Source: Pyropia haitanensis (lineage: Eukaryota; Rhodophyta; Bangiophyceae; Bangiales; Bangiaceae). Taken from it: a DNA stretch of 64,000 nucleotides. The stretch is from positions 1,116,001-1,180,000 of the forward strand of contig SDUX01000010.1 of NCBI GenBank assembly GCA_008729055.1, given 5' to 3'. Numbering within the stretch: position 1 is the first letter of the stretch; each line of letters opens with the position of its first letter. The position numbers and the translations under genes are program-made. A model generated the notes under the pieces. The model was not told the origin of the DNA. It saw only the letters and a program-made list of their open reading frames with translations, and ran no database searches. Positions 29,801-41,343 of this stretch are shown here, piece by piece.

Positions 29801-31950
29801 GGCCGTGCAGAGCCCAGCACCCGAGCGGCAGCCGGCCGGTTGAGGCGATACTGCTGGGCTGAACTGGTCTGCCAGCCGATGCAGAGTGTAGCCTGAAGGA
29901 CATGGGCAGGCACAGCCGCTGGGCGATGAGAGCAAGGTCTTCCCACCCGCAGGCTGAACAGGGGGCGCATCCCTCAGGGCCGCCCTCGCAGCCCCCTTCT
30001 TCGTGCGGCCGTAACCGACTGCTTGCCATGGGCGTCACCAACCGGTGTCGGCAACCTCTGCAACCCGCAGCAACCACCCCTCCGTCAGTTGCCACTCAAG
30101 TACACTTCCGCGCGCGACAGATTCCCCAACACGATTGACGGACCGACCGCACACAGCCGCCGCTGCATCGTAGGCCACGCGCCGTTGGCCGTTGTGCTCA
30201 AAACTTGCACTCCACTCTACACAGCTGTGCCGGCTGCCCCCCCCCCCCCCCTGACAGCCCGGTCGCGTGTGCGGGGACACGGCGTACGCCCAAGTCCAGC
30301 TCACGCGCCACGCAGCGCGCGCGCACCCACGCGGCGCTGGTGGGCCGCGTGGTGCGTGCCACGGCTCGTGAAAATGTGCTTCGTTGGGACCAGCGCGATT
30401 GGCTTGGGGGCGGGGAAGGGGGCGTCATCCCTACAGACGGGTTTGGCCACTGCAGGGGGGTGGGGGAGAGCGCAGGAGGGGGGGAAAGGACCATGGGCGA
30501 GCTGCGACGAGAAGGATCGGCGGGGAGGGGCACGGGCGCGTGGCGGCAAAGACGTGCCGGCCGTCTTGTTTGTTGGGCTTTCCTCGTGCTTGCTTGTCGT
30601 TTGAGATGGACAGGCCGCAGCAGGCGCCTGTCTTCAAGGGGGAACAGGGAGGGCGTGAGGGCGGGCCGGGGACGGCGGCAGCTCCCGGAAAAGAACAAGA
30701 CAACCGGCCACAGCTGCCGCCCCCCCCCCGCCCCGGCCGCCCCCATCACCCTCTGTGGTCAGCGTGCGCGGCGGGCGGGCGAGAAGGGCGGCAAGGACAC
30801 GCAACAACACGCAGAACAGAACAACACACACATCCGCCCCCCCCCCCCGTTCACTCCGACGATCGTCACTCTCGGCCAGCTTGAGCGGCCGGGCTCACGC
30901 AGCTTGGGTGTTAGCGCCCAGAAAAGAACAAGACAACTCGGCGTGGGGGGCGTGCCCCCTGAGGGGGCTGCCCCGGTAGTGGGCGCGACTAGCCGCCATG
31001 CCGTGCGCCCGGCGATCACACAAAGTGTCGGGATCGCTACCCTTCCGGGCGCCGCCCGTTCCTCTGTTCCCGCCGCTTGGCGAGGAAGCGCGGGCCTATG
31101 TTCCTCCGAGTCCGCCATGACAGTGATTATGTCTGGTCAGTCCGCCGCCTTCTCTCGGCCACTCGTGTGGGGCGCCACGAGGCCCCCCCCACCAAGAAGG
31201 CTTTGCTCACGTCGCGTTTTTGCGCAGCGAAGAGGCCGCGAGGCACGCCCTCGACTCCACTTACCCGCAGCCCGCCCCCGTCACCGTCGCGTACCCTCTC
31301 GGTACCCTCCGGGCCCCCCCCACAAAGTTGAGTGGAGATAATGATTATGGCAACACTATCGCGTACAGCATGAGATTAGACTGACAATCAGGACAGATTG
31401 GAAGACAAAATATTCGGGATCTTCTCGTGTCAAGCCACGTGTTACCCTCGAGGCGAATCGAGCTCATGGATGAAAAACGTTATTATGCAGTTTGTGTTGT
31501 CTTTCATCCATTCTGTCAATCCGAATCACTTGTGATATCGTTACGTAATGTTTCGTGTTTTACCGATGGACCGTTCAAGAACGTGCATCGCTGTGCTGAC
31601 CACGCACCACCGTGTCCGACTGCCAGCACATCCACCTGCTGCCGCACTCCCGACAAGAGCAACACCAGCGTCGCCCACAGCGCGTCAAGGGTGGGGCCCG
31701 AGCCTGCCGGCACCCAGCGTGACGACCCCAACTTGGCAGGCAGCAGTGACACCAGCGCAGGCCGAAAGGAGAGCAAACGGAAGCCGCCGCGGCCGAGACG
31801 GCGGCCGGCCCCGCCACCCCCGCGGGAGTCGGTACCGAGGGAGACGGAACGGATCTATCCCCTTCACCAGCCGCCGCCAAGGTCCTCGTGGCTGCACCGC
31901 ACCCGGACGGCCGAAGGGCTGAAGAAACAGCTTATATATTCGGTCATTCA
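26900..31950. other. About 5 kb without a recognisable gene
   Basis: Moderately GC-rich, with many short open frames on both strands, none matching a family I know, and no consistent codon pattern. At 27230-27700 the sequence has an Ala/Arg-coding character on both strands, so a diverged gene is possible there. Similar phrases (AAAGAACAAGACAA) occur near 30695 and 30923. GC falls after 31330. This block could be intergenic DNA made of old element remains. Confidence 0.4.
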
Positions 31951-31954
31951 GTAA

Positions 31955-31994
31955 TCTAATTTATTTTGTATGTATCTAATTAATTTTGTATGTA
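31955..31994. repeat. Two 20-bp tandem copies in AT-rich DNA
   Basis: TCTAATTTATTTTGTATGTA is followed directly by a copy differing at one position. It lies in the most AT-rich stretch of the window (about 31930-32000). Confidence 0.8.
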
Positions 31995-33613
31995 TCCCTG
32001 TGATTGCTGCCATCCATGATCGAGCAGCTTGTGCTGGGCCTGCCGTGGTCCGTTTCAGGATCATTTACTGGTGGCACTTCAACACGTGGCATGTTTGTTA
32101 TCCAAATGTATTCGAAGGAGTGTCTACTGCGTAATGTGTGTAACGATGTATGCCTTCTCGAAACGCATCGACGGTGCCGCGCCCTACTGAGCGCCAATTT
32201 GTAGTTCGGCACGCTCTTGCAGCCGCTGTTGCCCAGTCGACTCGTTCCGGTCTGGCCGCTCGCGTCCTCCGTCGTCTACCAACCATCGTGGCCAAAAGCC
32301 CGGCCGACTTGTCCAGGATCGTTGCGTGATCCCCCCTCCGTCCGGGAAGCCATGTCTGGCTCCCTCCCGCGGTGCCTCCTCCCGTGACCGCTCAGTGGCG
32401 GCCACCGTCCGTTTGATCCGCCCCCCGCCAGCGCTTTGCGTGGGCGGTGGGCGCCGTTGGCAACCCGTCTGGCGGGATCGGCGGGCGGCGGGCGCGGCGA
32501 TCTCGGCGGGACCCCCCCCCCCCCCACCCGCGCCCCCGCGCCCGTCCCCCGTGCGGCTCTGCCAGGCGGCCGGCGCCCCCGCCCCCCCCCCCCAAACGTG
32601 GTCCCTCCACGCGCACGTCCCCCCCCCCCCCCTGTCTGTCCTCAGCGGCAGCGCGCCTCGGCGGCGGCGGCACCACCGGCGGGCGACGCCCCCACCGCGG
32701 CCGCGGCGGCGCTCGCGCACGGCGCGTGGGTGGTACCTGGCCACGGCCGGCCGGCCGGCCGGGCTGCCGCGGTGGACCGCGCCGCCCCCACCCCGCCGCC
32801 ACCGCCGCTGCGGTCAACGCCGCCACGCGCGGCGCCGACCGCGCCGCGGCGGCGTCTGCCCTTTCCACCCGCGGGACCGCCTTGCCCGCCGCGCGGGGCG
32901 CCGCCGTCGCCGCCGCCGCGTCCTTGGCCGCCGCCGCTACGCGCGCGTGCCGAGCCGCCGTCGTCCCCTGCCGGCGGCGCGGATGTCGACAGCCCCCCCC
33001 CCCCCCCCCCTCACCCCCTCTCCCTCCAGCGGGAGATGTCTGCCACGCCTCGTCCACCGGAACAACGGGCGCTTCCACGAACCCCGCGGCACCCACCCAC
33101 CCCCCCCCCCCCCCCCCCCCACCCCCGCCGCCTAGACCGCCGCTCCACCCCCACCTCGCTGGCGCCCTTGCGCCGACCGCCCCCCCTCACGGCACCGCGG
33201 CGCGCCGGCGGGCGCACGAGCGTGGCCGCCCCGGTTTCTCCTCGCCCCCCGTTTTTTTTTTTTTTTTTTTCTACGCCCCCGCCCTCTGCATCCGTCTCCC
33301 CCCACGGCCGCCCGCGTCGTTTCCACGCTTGCTCGTCGGGCATCCCCCACACGCGCGCGGGCAGAGCGCCGCCGTCGCGCCCGTGTGCACGGCCGTGGCG
33401 GCTGCCGCCGCCGCTCCGCCGCGTGGGGGTGCACGCACGATCCCCCCCCCCCCCCCCCCAACCCGGCAGTGTCGCCACCCCCACCGCCACCGCCGCCACC
33501 GCCACCACCGCGGTGATGGGGCACCGCGGCACAACGCCACCGCGGATGGCACCCGCTACGGCCTTGCACGGTAAGGAACCACCCGCCGGTGGGGTGGGGG
33601 GCGTCCCCCGCCC

Positions 33614-33637
33614 GGCCGGCCGGCCGGCCGGCCACAC
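33614..33637. repeat. (GGCC)n tandem repeat
   Basis: About six CCGG/GGCC units in a row, self-complementary. Confidence 0.7.
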
Positions 33638-34235
33638 CCCCCGCCGGCTGCTGCTGCCCTGTTGGACGCTCGCGTCCCGCCCGCCGCCCTCCCCTCCCCC
33701 GCCAGGCAGCGACTGGCCGCACCGCCGAGCAGACGACGCGACGCGGCCGGTGCGGGGCGGCCGGGCCGGCCGGCCGGGCCGCCCTCCCCCACCCCCCCCC
33801 CTCCTCGCCCCGCCCGCCGCGGCGGCCGCGTCGGCGGTCGCGCCGCCGCTGCCGTGGCGCAGCGTCGGCGCCTGCCGCGCGCGCGGGCCGTACGCGGGCG
33901 GCCGGCGGGATCGGGCCCGCCCCGACGCGGGCGCGGGGGGGGGGGGGGGGGGGGGGCTGTGGCGGGGCTGTCGGCCCCACCCACATCCACCTCCCCCCCC
34001 CCCCCCCCCCCCTTCCCAGCCTCCCCTTGTACGGTACAGCCGATCCCGCCCGCGGGCCGACACCGCGTGCCCCCGCCGCCGCGGTGGCAGGCACGGTGCG
34101 ACTGGGAGGCGCGGCGCGATGGGGATCTCGGCGGCGTGGCCGCCGCCCCTCTGCTGCCGGCGCGGTCGAGAGACTGCGCAGGCGGGGGGGGAAACCCCGG
34201 GGGTGGGGACCACCCCCCCCCCCCCCCCCCCCCCC

Positions 34236-34373
34236 CGCCCCCTGCTTCTCCCCTCTGTCCACCCCCGCCCCCTCCCCCCCCCCGCCCCCTGCTTCTCCCC
34301 TCTGTCCACCCCCGCCCCCTCCCCCCCCCCCGCCCCCTGCTTCTCCCCTCTGTTCACCCCCGCCCCCCCCCCC
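34236..34373 (+). repeat. Minisatellite, three copies of about 48 bp
   Basis: The phrase CCCCCTGCTTCTCCCCTCTG followed by T(C/T)CACCCCCGCCCC occurs three times, separated by C runs of changing length. Confidence 0.8.
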
Positions 34374-35086
34374 CCCCTGAGGGTCTGCCCCCCCCCCCCC
34401 TGCTGCACATCCGTCCCGACTCTGCCCCCCCCCCCCCCCCCCAGACTCTGACCCCCTCCCGGGTGTCTCTCCCCCCCCTCCCTCGCCCCACGTCCCCGAC
34501 AATAACCGCGTCGCGGTCCGTGGCCACCCCCCCCCCCCCCCGGCAGGCGGCGCCCCCCCTCCCCCCCGCCCGCCGCGGGGACCGTCGGGGTGGTATTCCC
34601 CCCTTTCCCATTCCCTTTTCTTGCCTCTTTTTTTTTTTTTTTGGGGGGGGGGGGGGCCTGTTTCTCCGCTGTCGTGTTTGTTCCGCACGCTCTCGTGGGT
34701 GTGCGGCCGGGGATCGTCCCCACACACCCCCCCCCCCCCCCCCCTACCCCTACCCCCTCCTCCTCCCCCTTCCCCCCCCAACGCCGGTGTCCACACCCAC
34801 GCCCCCCCTGCGCGCCGACGCGGGCGGCCGTGCGCCCCCCCCCCCCCCCCCCCCCCGAACGCCGCGTCGGTGCGTGCCCCCTCACGCGGCCGCCGAGCGC
34901 ATCCGCGTCGGCAGTCCCTCGCGTCGCCGCGCGGGCGGCCGCCGCGCGCTCCCGCGTGCGCCGGCCGGCCCGCGTCTCGTCCCGCCGCCCCCCCCCCCCC
35001 CCCTCGGCCAACGTCAACAGCCAGCACCGTCGCGCGGCGGTGACCGAGACACGCGCGGCGTGGCGGTGCGGGAGTATGGCAGCGCG

Positions 35087-35129
35087 GCGGGCGGGCGGGC
35101 GGGCGGGCGGGCGGGCGGGCGGGCGGGCG
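35087..35129 (+). repeat. (GCGG)n tandem repeat
   Basis: About ten GGGC units; a strong G-quadruplex candidate within an otherwise C-tract strand. Confidence 0.85.
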
Positions 35130-36496
35130 CGGCGGGGCGGGCGGCGACGGCGGCAGGGCGGAAGGCCGGGGGGGGGGAAGCGGGGGGCACAGCGCCGCCG
35201 GGACGCGTGGCCCGCCGCGGCGGCCGCGCCGCCCGTGCCGTCGCGGCGTGCCGCCGCGGTGCGCGCCACCGTCCCGCCTCGCCGCGGGTCGTCGGCCCGC
35301 GCCGGCGGCAGCCGCCGCCGCCGCCGCCGCCGCAGCAGCCACAGCAGCAGCCGCCGCGGCGGTGAGCCGCGGTGCCGGCGTCGCGCCGCGTCGCGGGCGG
35401 CGCGCGGGCGGCGCTCCCGGTGGTCGGCCTCCCCCCCCCCCCCCCCCACCCACCCACCCCCCAGACCAGCGACGGCCCACCACGCCCCACACCCGCCGTT
35501 TGGGGATGGCCGCGCCGGCGTCTCGTCCACCCCCCCCCCCCCCCCTTTGTCATCGGCTGTCTGCCCCTGCCGAGTGGCGCAAGCGCCGCTTGACACTGCC
35601 GCCGACGCCCGCGGGCGCGTCCCCGGCCGCCGCCGCGGCGGCGGCGGCGGCACACGCCCGCCGCGGCGGGCGACGACGCCCCCAACCGCACCCGCCCCCC
35701 CCCACGCGCACCCCCCCCACCCACCCGCCCACCCACCCCACCCACCCCACCCACCCCACCCCGCTCCCACTACCACCCCCCCTCCCCCCCCACCGAGCGC
35801 CGCCGCCGTCCCTCTGGCTCGGAACGGCGGCCACCACAGCACGCGCGTCGGTCCGCGCCGCCGCCGTCCAGCCGCCGCTCCCCCCCCCCCCCCACCCCTC
35901 CCCACGGTTTGCACCCCCGCGGGCGGCCGCCCCTCCTCCCTCCTCCCCCCCCCCCCCCCCCCTACTACCGCGCGTCGTCGCGACTCCACCCCGCGCGGCC
36001 ACCGCGCGGCCGCGCCCGCAGCCACCGCCGTCGGTCGGCGGCGTGCCCTCCACGCTGTCTCGGCGTCGGCGGCGCGGCGGGTGGCCTCGACTGGCGGAAC
36101 CCCCCTCCCCCCACCCAACCCCCCTCCCCCCCCCTCCACCCCACCGCATCCCACCCTAGCCCACCCCACCCCCCCCCCCTCCCCCCGCCCCTCGCGTGCG
36201 CCGGCGCGCCTCCCCCCCTCTCCCACGTGGTCGGGCTTCTCCACCCCCGTCTGCCGCCCGCCACGCCGCCACCGCACCGTCGGTCTGGCGAGTCGGTTCC
36301 CCACCCACAACGGGCGTTCGCGGCGGGCCCGCCGCCCCGTCGGCGGCCGACCCCCCCTCTGCCGCGCCAGACGCTGCGCCCGTCCCACACACACACACCC
36401 CCCCCCCCTCCCCCGCCGCTGCCGCCGCCGCCACCGCCACCGCTGCCGCCGCCGCCGCTGCCGCCCGCCGCCTCTGCCCGCCGCTGCCGCTGCTGC

Positions 36497-36532
<36 letters not shown>

Positions 36533-36659
36533 TGCTGCTGCTGCGGTCGCGGCGGCCGCGGTTGACCCGCTGCTCGCAGGGGGGGGCTCGGCCGTCGGCA
36601 CCCCCCCCGCGTGACCGCCGCGGCCGGCCGCGCCTCGGCCGCCGCCGCGCACGCACGTT

Positions 36660-38804
36660 TTGAGGGGGGGGGCGCGCCCCCGCGGCCGCGAGGGCGGTGC
36701 GGGCGTGCCGCGGCGGCCTCCACCACAACCCCCGCTAGGGGCGGCAGGCGTGTGCGGGGCACAGAATAAGAGGGCGGCAGAGCGGGGGGGGGGGGGGGGG
36801 TAGGGTTGGGGGGGGTGGGGGGGGTGTGACGGGAGGGAGGGCGGACGGGCACGGCTGTGACCCTCACCGACGAGCCGCGGCCGGCTTGCCCCCGGGGCGT
36901 CTTATTCCGCCGGCGTTGTCGGCGGTGTCTCCCCCCCCCCGCCTGCCTCGCGCCGCCGCCACCGCCGCCGCCGCCGGCGCCCACCGCCGCGTCGCACCGC
37001 CACACGCTACCGCCGCGTCGCGCGCTGCCGCCGCGTCGCGTCGGGGGCGAGCCTTCCCCCCCCCCCCAACCGGCCACGCCTCTGGTGGGGGGCGGTGGCA
37101 CACCGCCGCCGCCGCTCCCGCCCCCGCCGCGCGGCCGCCGCGGCGTGGCGGCGCGCGCCTCTTCCCCCCCCCCCCGCCCGGCGGCGGCGACAGCAGTAGC
37201 AGCGGCGGCGGTGGTGGTGGTGGTGGTGGTGGTGGTGGGGGCTGCGGGTAGCGGCAGCGGCGGTGGAGGTGGCGGCAGCGGCGGCGGCGGTGGGGGTGGC
37301 GGCGGCGGCGGCGGCGGTGGTGGTGGTGGCGGCGGCGGCGGCGCGCCCCCTGTGGCGGCAGCGTCGGAGGGGTGGCCATCCCTGGCACGCGCGCGCCACG
37401 CCGCGGCGCGCCGCCGCCGGCGCGTGGTGGCGGCTCGCTCTGCAGACAAGGGCGACCGGTCGGGCGGGCGCGGGGCGGGGCGGACCCCCCCCCCCGCGGG
37501 CGTCGCGCCGCTTCCTCGTCACCCGCGTCGGCCGCCCCCTCGCGTCGGCCGCGCTCGACCGCCCCCCCGCCCGCCCGCCCGCCCGCCCGCCCCGCCGGCC
37601 GGTCCGTGCGCCCGCCGCGGCAGACGTGGCGGCCTGGGACGCGCTGCCGTAACGGCGGCGTGGCGCCGAGTTGTCCGTCCGCGGCTAGTGCCGAGGAGGG
37701 GGGGGGGGGGGGGGGGGTGCGCGCGCGCACTTATTGAACAAAGACGCGGTGTAGGGAGAGGGGAGGGCCCCCCGCGGGGAGGAGGGGGGGGGGTGTGTGG
37801 CGGGCGGCGGCGTCGTAGTGTGGAGGCTGTGTGTGTCGGCGCCCCCCGCGTGGCGGCCGGTGGGGGTGGGTGGGGGTGGCCGTGCGCGTGGGGGGGGGGG
37901 GTGGTGGTAGCCGCCGCAGCGGCCGGCGGGCGGTGGTGGCTGTGCTGCCGGCTGCCGCGGCGCGTGGCACGCGGGGGTGCGGCGGCGGCGGCGGCCGCCG
38001 CGGCGACGCGGCGCGCCTGAGAGTGGCTGGCCACCGCGTGGGTGGTGGTGGACGGTGTCGGCGGCCGCCGGCCCGGGGGGGGGGGGGGGGGAGGAGGAGG
38101 AGGAGGGGGGGGGGGAGCGCCGCCCGCGGTCGGCGGTGGTCCCGCCGGGACGTTGCTGGGGTGGTGGGGGGGGGGGGGGGGGAGGTGACCGCACAGCGTC
38201 GGCGGTGGGCGGCCGGCGGCCGCACCCGGGGGGGGGGGGGGGGGCGCTCGATTGGGCACACGCCAGACCCGCCGGCCAGGCGTGGGACGGCGCGGGTGGC
38301 GGCGGCCGACGCTGGCAAGGGCGGCGTGGGGGGGGTTGTCCGACCCGCGCCCCTGTCGGCGACGCCCGCCCGCCCGCCCACCGCGCGCGCGTGCGCGCGC
38401 GGTGTGCTGTCGCGGAGGGGGGGAAGGGCTGCCGCCGCGGCGGCGGCAAGCGGCGGCGGTGGTGGTCCTGACCACCGCCGCGGCGACGGCGGCGACGGCA
38501 GCGGCGGCGGCGGCGGCAGCCGCGGCGGCGGCGGCGGCGGCGGCGGCGGCAGCCGCGGCGGTGGTGGCGGCGGCGGGGGCGTGCCAAACGACAGCCTCCA
38601 CCCCCCCCCCCCCGCACGCCCGTGCCTCGCGGCGGCCACCACCGTCAACGCGGGCGTGACGCCGCGACGCGCCGCCGCCGCGGCGTCGCCACACGCGCGC
38701 GGCGGCGAGGGGCGCGGCCGCGCCGGCCGCGCCGCGGCGTGTCCCCGCTGGTGGGGGCGGGGGTAGAAACGGGCGCCGACAGCCGCGGGCGGCGGCGCGC
38801 GGTC

Positions 38805-38836
<32 letters not shown>

Positions 38837-39194
38837 CGCTTGCACCGTCCGAGGCACGCGTCGGCGGCCGCCGCGTGGAAGGGGGCAGGGGGGCGGGGGG
38901 GGGAGGGGGAGTGCCGCTCTGCGGGGCGTGCCGCCAGGGGGGGGGGGGGAGGGAACCCGCCGGCCGGCCGCGCCGATCGGACGCCCGTCTGGCGGCGCGC
39001 GGGGGGGGGGACCGCCGCCGCGGACGGCGGGGTGGCGACGGCCGCCGCGGCCGCGGCGGTGGTGGTGGTGGTGGTGGTGGGTGGGGGGGGGGGGGGGAGT
39101 GCGCGTGCTTGCCGACGCGCTCCGCGCCGCGGGCGCGTGGACGTGGCCACCGCGCCGCGACGCGCGGCGGCGTGCGCCGCGCACGGCGGCTGCG

Positions 39195-39228
<34 letters not shown>

Positions 39229-39287
39229 GTGGTGGCGGCGGCGGCGGCGGCGCGTGCGCGGCGGCGGGGGCGGTCCGCCCCCCCCTC
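36660..39287 (-). other. G-tract domain; possible gene on the - strand
   Basis: This is the mirror image of the preceding block: G runs of 8-20 bases lie on the top strand and C runs are absent or short, so the - strand has the character seen in the introns and leaders of - genes. (GGT)n runs at about 37206-37238 and 39058-39080, and (CCCG)n at 37567-37591, are embedded. No translation gives a recognisable domain. It may hold a gene on the - strand converging with one at 32.5-36.6 kb, or be non-coding. Confidence 0.25.
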
Positions 39288-39294
39288 TATATAG
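39288..39294 (+). promoter_or_regulatory. TATA-like box upstream of the second zinc-finger gene
   Basis: TATATAG, about 440 bases before the ATG at 39733, in an otherwise GC-only stretch. Distance implies a long leader if it is used. Confidence 0.3.
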
Positions 39295-39632
39295 GCGTCG
39301 ACGCGGTCGCCCGCGGTGCCGCCGTGCCGCCGCTCCCCGCCGGGGTGGCCGACGCGGAGTGGGGTCGCCGTCGCCCGTGTCCCCCCCCCCCCCCAACGCC
39401 CTCCACCCACACCCGTGGCGCCACACGCCCCCGCCGCCGCGCTCGGTGGCGGTGGGGTGACACCCGTGGCGCGCCGCCGACGGTGGCCGCCGACGCCGCC
39501 GCCGCCGCCGCCACCCGCCACGCGGTGCGCCGTGGCCGCCCGTGGCGTGGCGCGACCGCCCCCCCCCCTGCGTGGGGCGCCGCACGCTCTCCTCCTCCCC
39601 CTCCCCCCCCCCCCCCCCCCCCTCCCCCGCCG

Positions 39633-39682
39633 CTGCTCCTCCTCCTCCTCCTCCTCCTCCCTCCTCCTCCTCCTCCTCCTCC
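39633..39682 (+). repeat. (CTC)n repeat in the probable leader
   Basis: Interrupted CTC/TCC repeat about 50 bases before the zinc-finger ATG; probably transcribed as 5' UTR. Confidence 0.8.
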
Positions 39683-39732
39683 CCCGGCTACCACCCACAG
39701 CTCTTGGCGTGCCACCCGCGGCGGCCGCCACG

Positions 39733-39840
39733 ATGGACGGCGACCGCCGGCGTGACCACCCGCCGCCGCCGCCAAGCCACTCGTACGCCGCGTGCCGCGG
39801 CTTTACCTCGTTTGTCGCCGCCCGCCCGCTGCCGGGCACG

Positions 39841-39882
<42 letters not shown>

Positions 39883-40128
39883 GCCACCGCCGAGGCCAGC
39901 CCGCACACGACCATGGACGCGGGCGGCAGCGGCCGTCGGTGGGCGTCGCTCCCGCCGCCGCCCGCCCCGGTGCCGCGGCTGCCACCGCCGCCGCCGCGGC
40001 GGCCAACGGCGCTGCCACCCATGCCGCTGCTGCGGCCACTGACGCTGCCGCCGGCGGGGGGTGGCTATGGCAGCCGCGGCGGCCGCGGCGGCGGTGGCGG
40101 CAGCGGCGGTGGTGGTGGCGGTGGTGGT

Positions 40129-40175
<47 letters not shown>

Positions 40176-41204
40176 CGGTGGCGGCGGCGCTGCCCCGCTC
40201 ACCCCTACCGACTCGACGCCGCGGCTGACGCTCCCGCCGTTGCGGCTGTCCGCCGCTGGTGCGCCTGCCGGCTGGGTCTGTGCCGACGGCGGCCGCCGCG
40301 TCGGCGGCGGCGCCGTCGCCACCCGCTACGAAGGGCCCGTCCGTGGCGCCAAGATGGACGCGTCCACGACGAGCAGCTCGGCGGGAGGTCGGGCGCGGCC
40401 CAGCACGGGCTTGGTGGGCGGGCTGCTCACGCCCCTCGCGCTGTCGGCGGCCGCGTCGACCCTGCCCGCGAGGCCGCCGCCGCGGGTGCCGCCGCCGTCG
40501 ATCCGGGCGTACGCAGAGCCCGTGCGGGTGCTGCGGGGGCCCGACACGCTCCGCCGTGGCCTCCCGCCGCTGCCCGTACCCGCTGGGGAGGGCGGCGCCA
40601 GTGGGCTCGCCACCGTCGGCGGTGGTGGCGGCGGCGTGGGTGGCGCCGCCGCCGCGGCGGCTGCGGCCGCCAGCCGTGGCGCCGCCCCCTGGTCGGCGCT
40701 GCCACTGGTGGCGGGCGGCGTCGCCGCCCCCGCGGGCTTGCCCCGTGTGGGCCTGCCCACGTCCCCCGTCTCTGAGTGGGAGGCGCCGAGCAGTGGCCGC
40801 GGTGGGGACGTCAAGCACCTCTCCCGCGGCGTCCGCGCGCTGCGGCTGCCCTGCTCACCCGGCAGTGGCGGTAGTGGCGGCGCCGCTGCCAAAGGCGGTG
40901 CCGACAGCGGCGGCGGTGGCGGCGGCGGCGTGCCGTCACCGTCGCCGTCGGTGGGGTTGGCCTCCCTCCCCGCGCTCCGCGGTGGCGGCGGTGGCGGCGG
41001 CGGTGGTGGGGACGACCACCGCCGGCCGCCGCCGCTGGTCGTGCCCGCCACCCCCGACCGCCGCGCGTCGCCGTTGGCGGGTGAGCGCGGGCGGCCGCCG
41101 CCGCCGCGGATGCTCGGGCCAGGCGGCGTCGACCTCGACTCGCCATCCTCGTACGAGTTGCCCGCTGCGGGGGGGAACCGCGGCGGTGGCAGCGGCGGCA
41201 GCAG

Positions 41205-41237
<33 letters not shown>

Positions 41238-41298
41238 TGGTGGTGGTGGTGGTGGTGGTGGCGGGTGGAACCGAACTGGTCGTGGCATGGCGGGCGCC

Positions 41299-41343
<45 letters not shown>

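Larger units (their letters stand above)
32480..36640 (+). other. C-tract domain; possible intron-rich gene on the + strand
   Basis: The top strand carries dozens of C runs of 8-20 bases, a T run at 33251-33270 and almost no G runs. Very long frames are open on both strands only because stops cannot occur in such DNA. Several places look like intron ends: pyrimidine tract then CAG at 32641-32645, 33019-33029, 34010-34019 and 35455-35464. Between them are Ala-rich coding-like blocks, for example RASAAAAPPAGDAPTAAAAA near 32655 and DRAAAASALSTRGTALPAAR near 32840. I infer, weakly, a + strand gene with C-rich introns. No domain is recognisable. Confidence 0.3.

Noticed and set aside
33011..36652. 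1,213-residue open frame on the minus strand
   Set aside because: Stops are nearly impossible in C/G-tract DNA. Overlapping frames of similar length exist on the other strand, the composition is pure Gly/Arg/Ala, and no domain is present.
37519..39585. 688-residue open frame on the minus strand
   Set aside because: Pro/Arg/His-rich translation of G/C tracts, with equivalent frames on the other strand and nothing recognisable.
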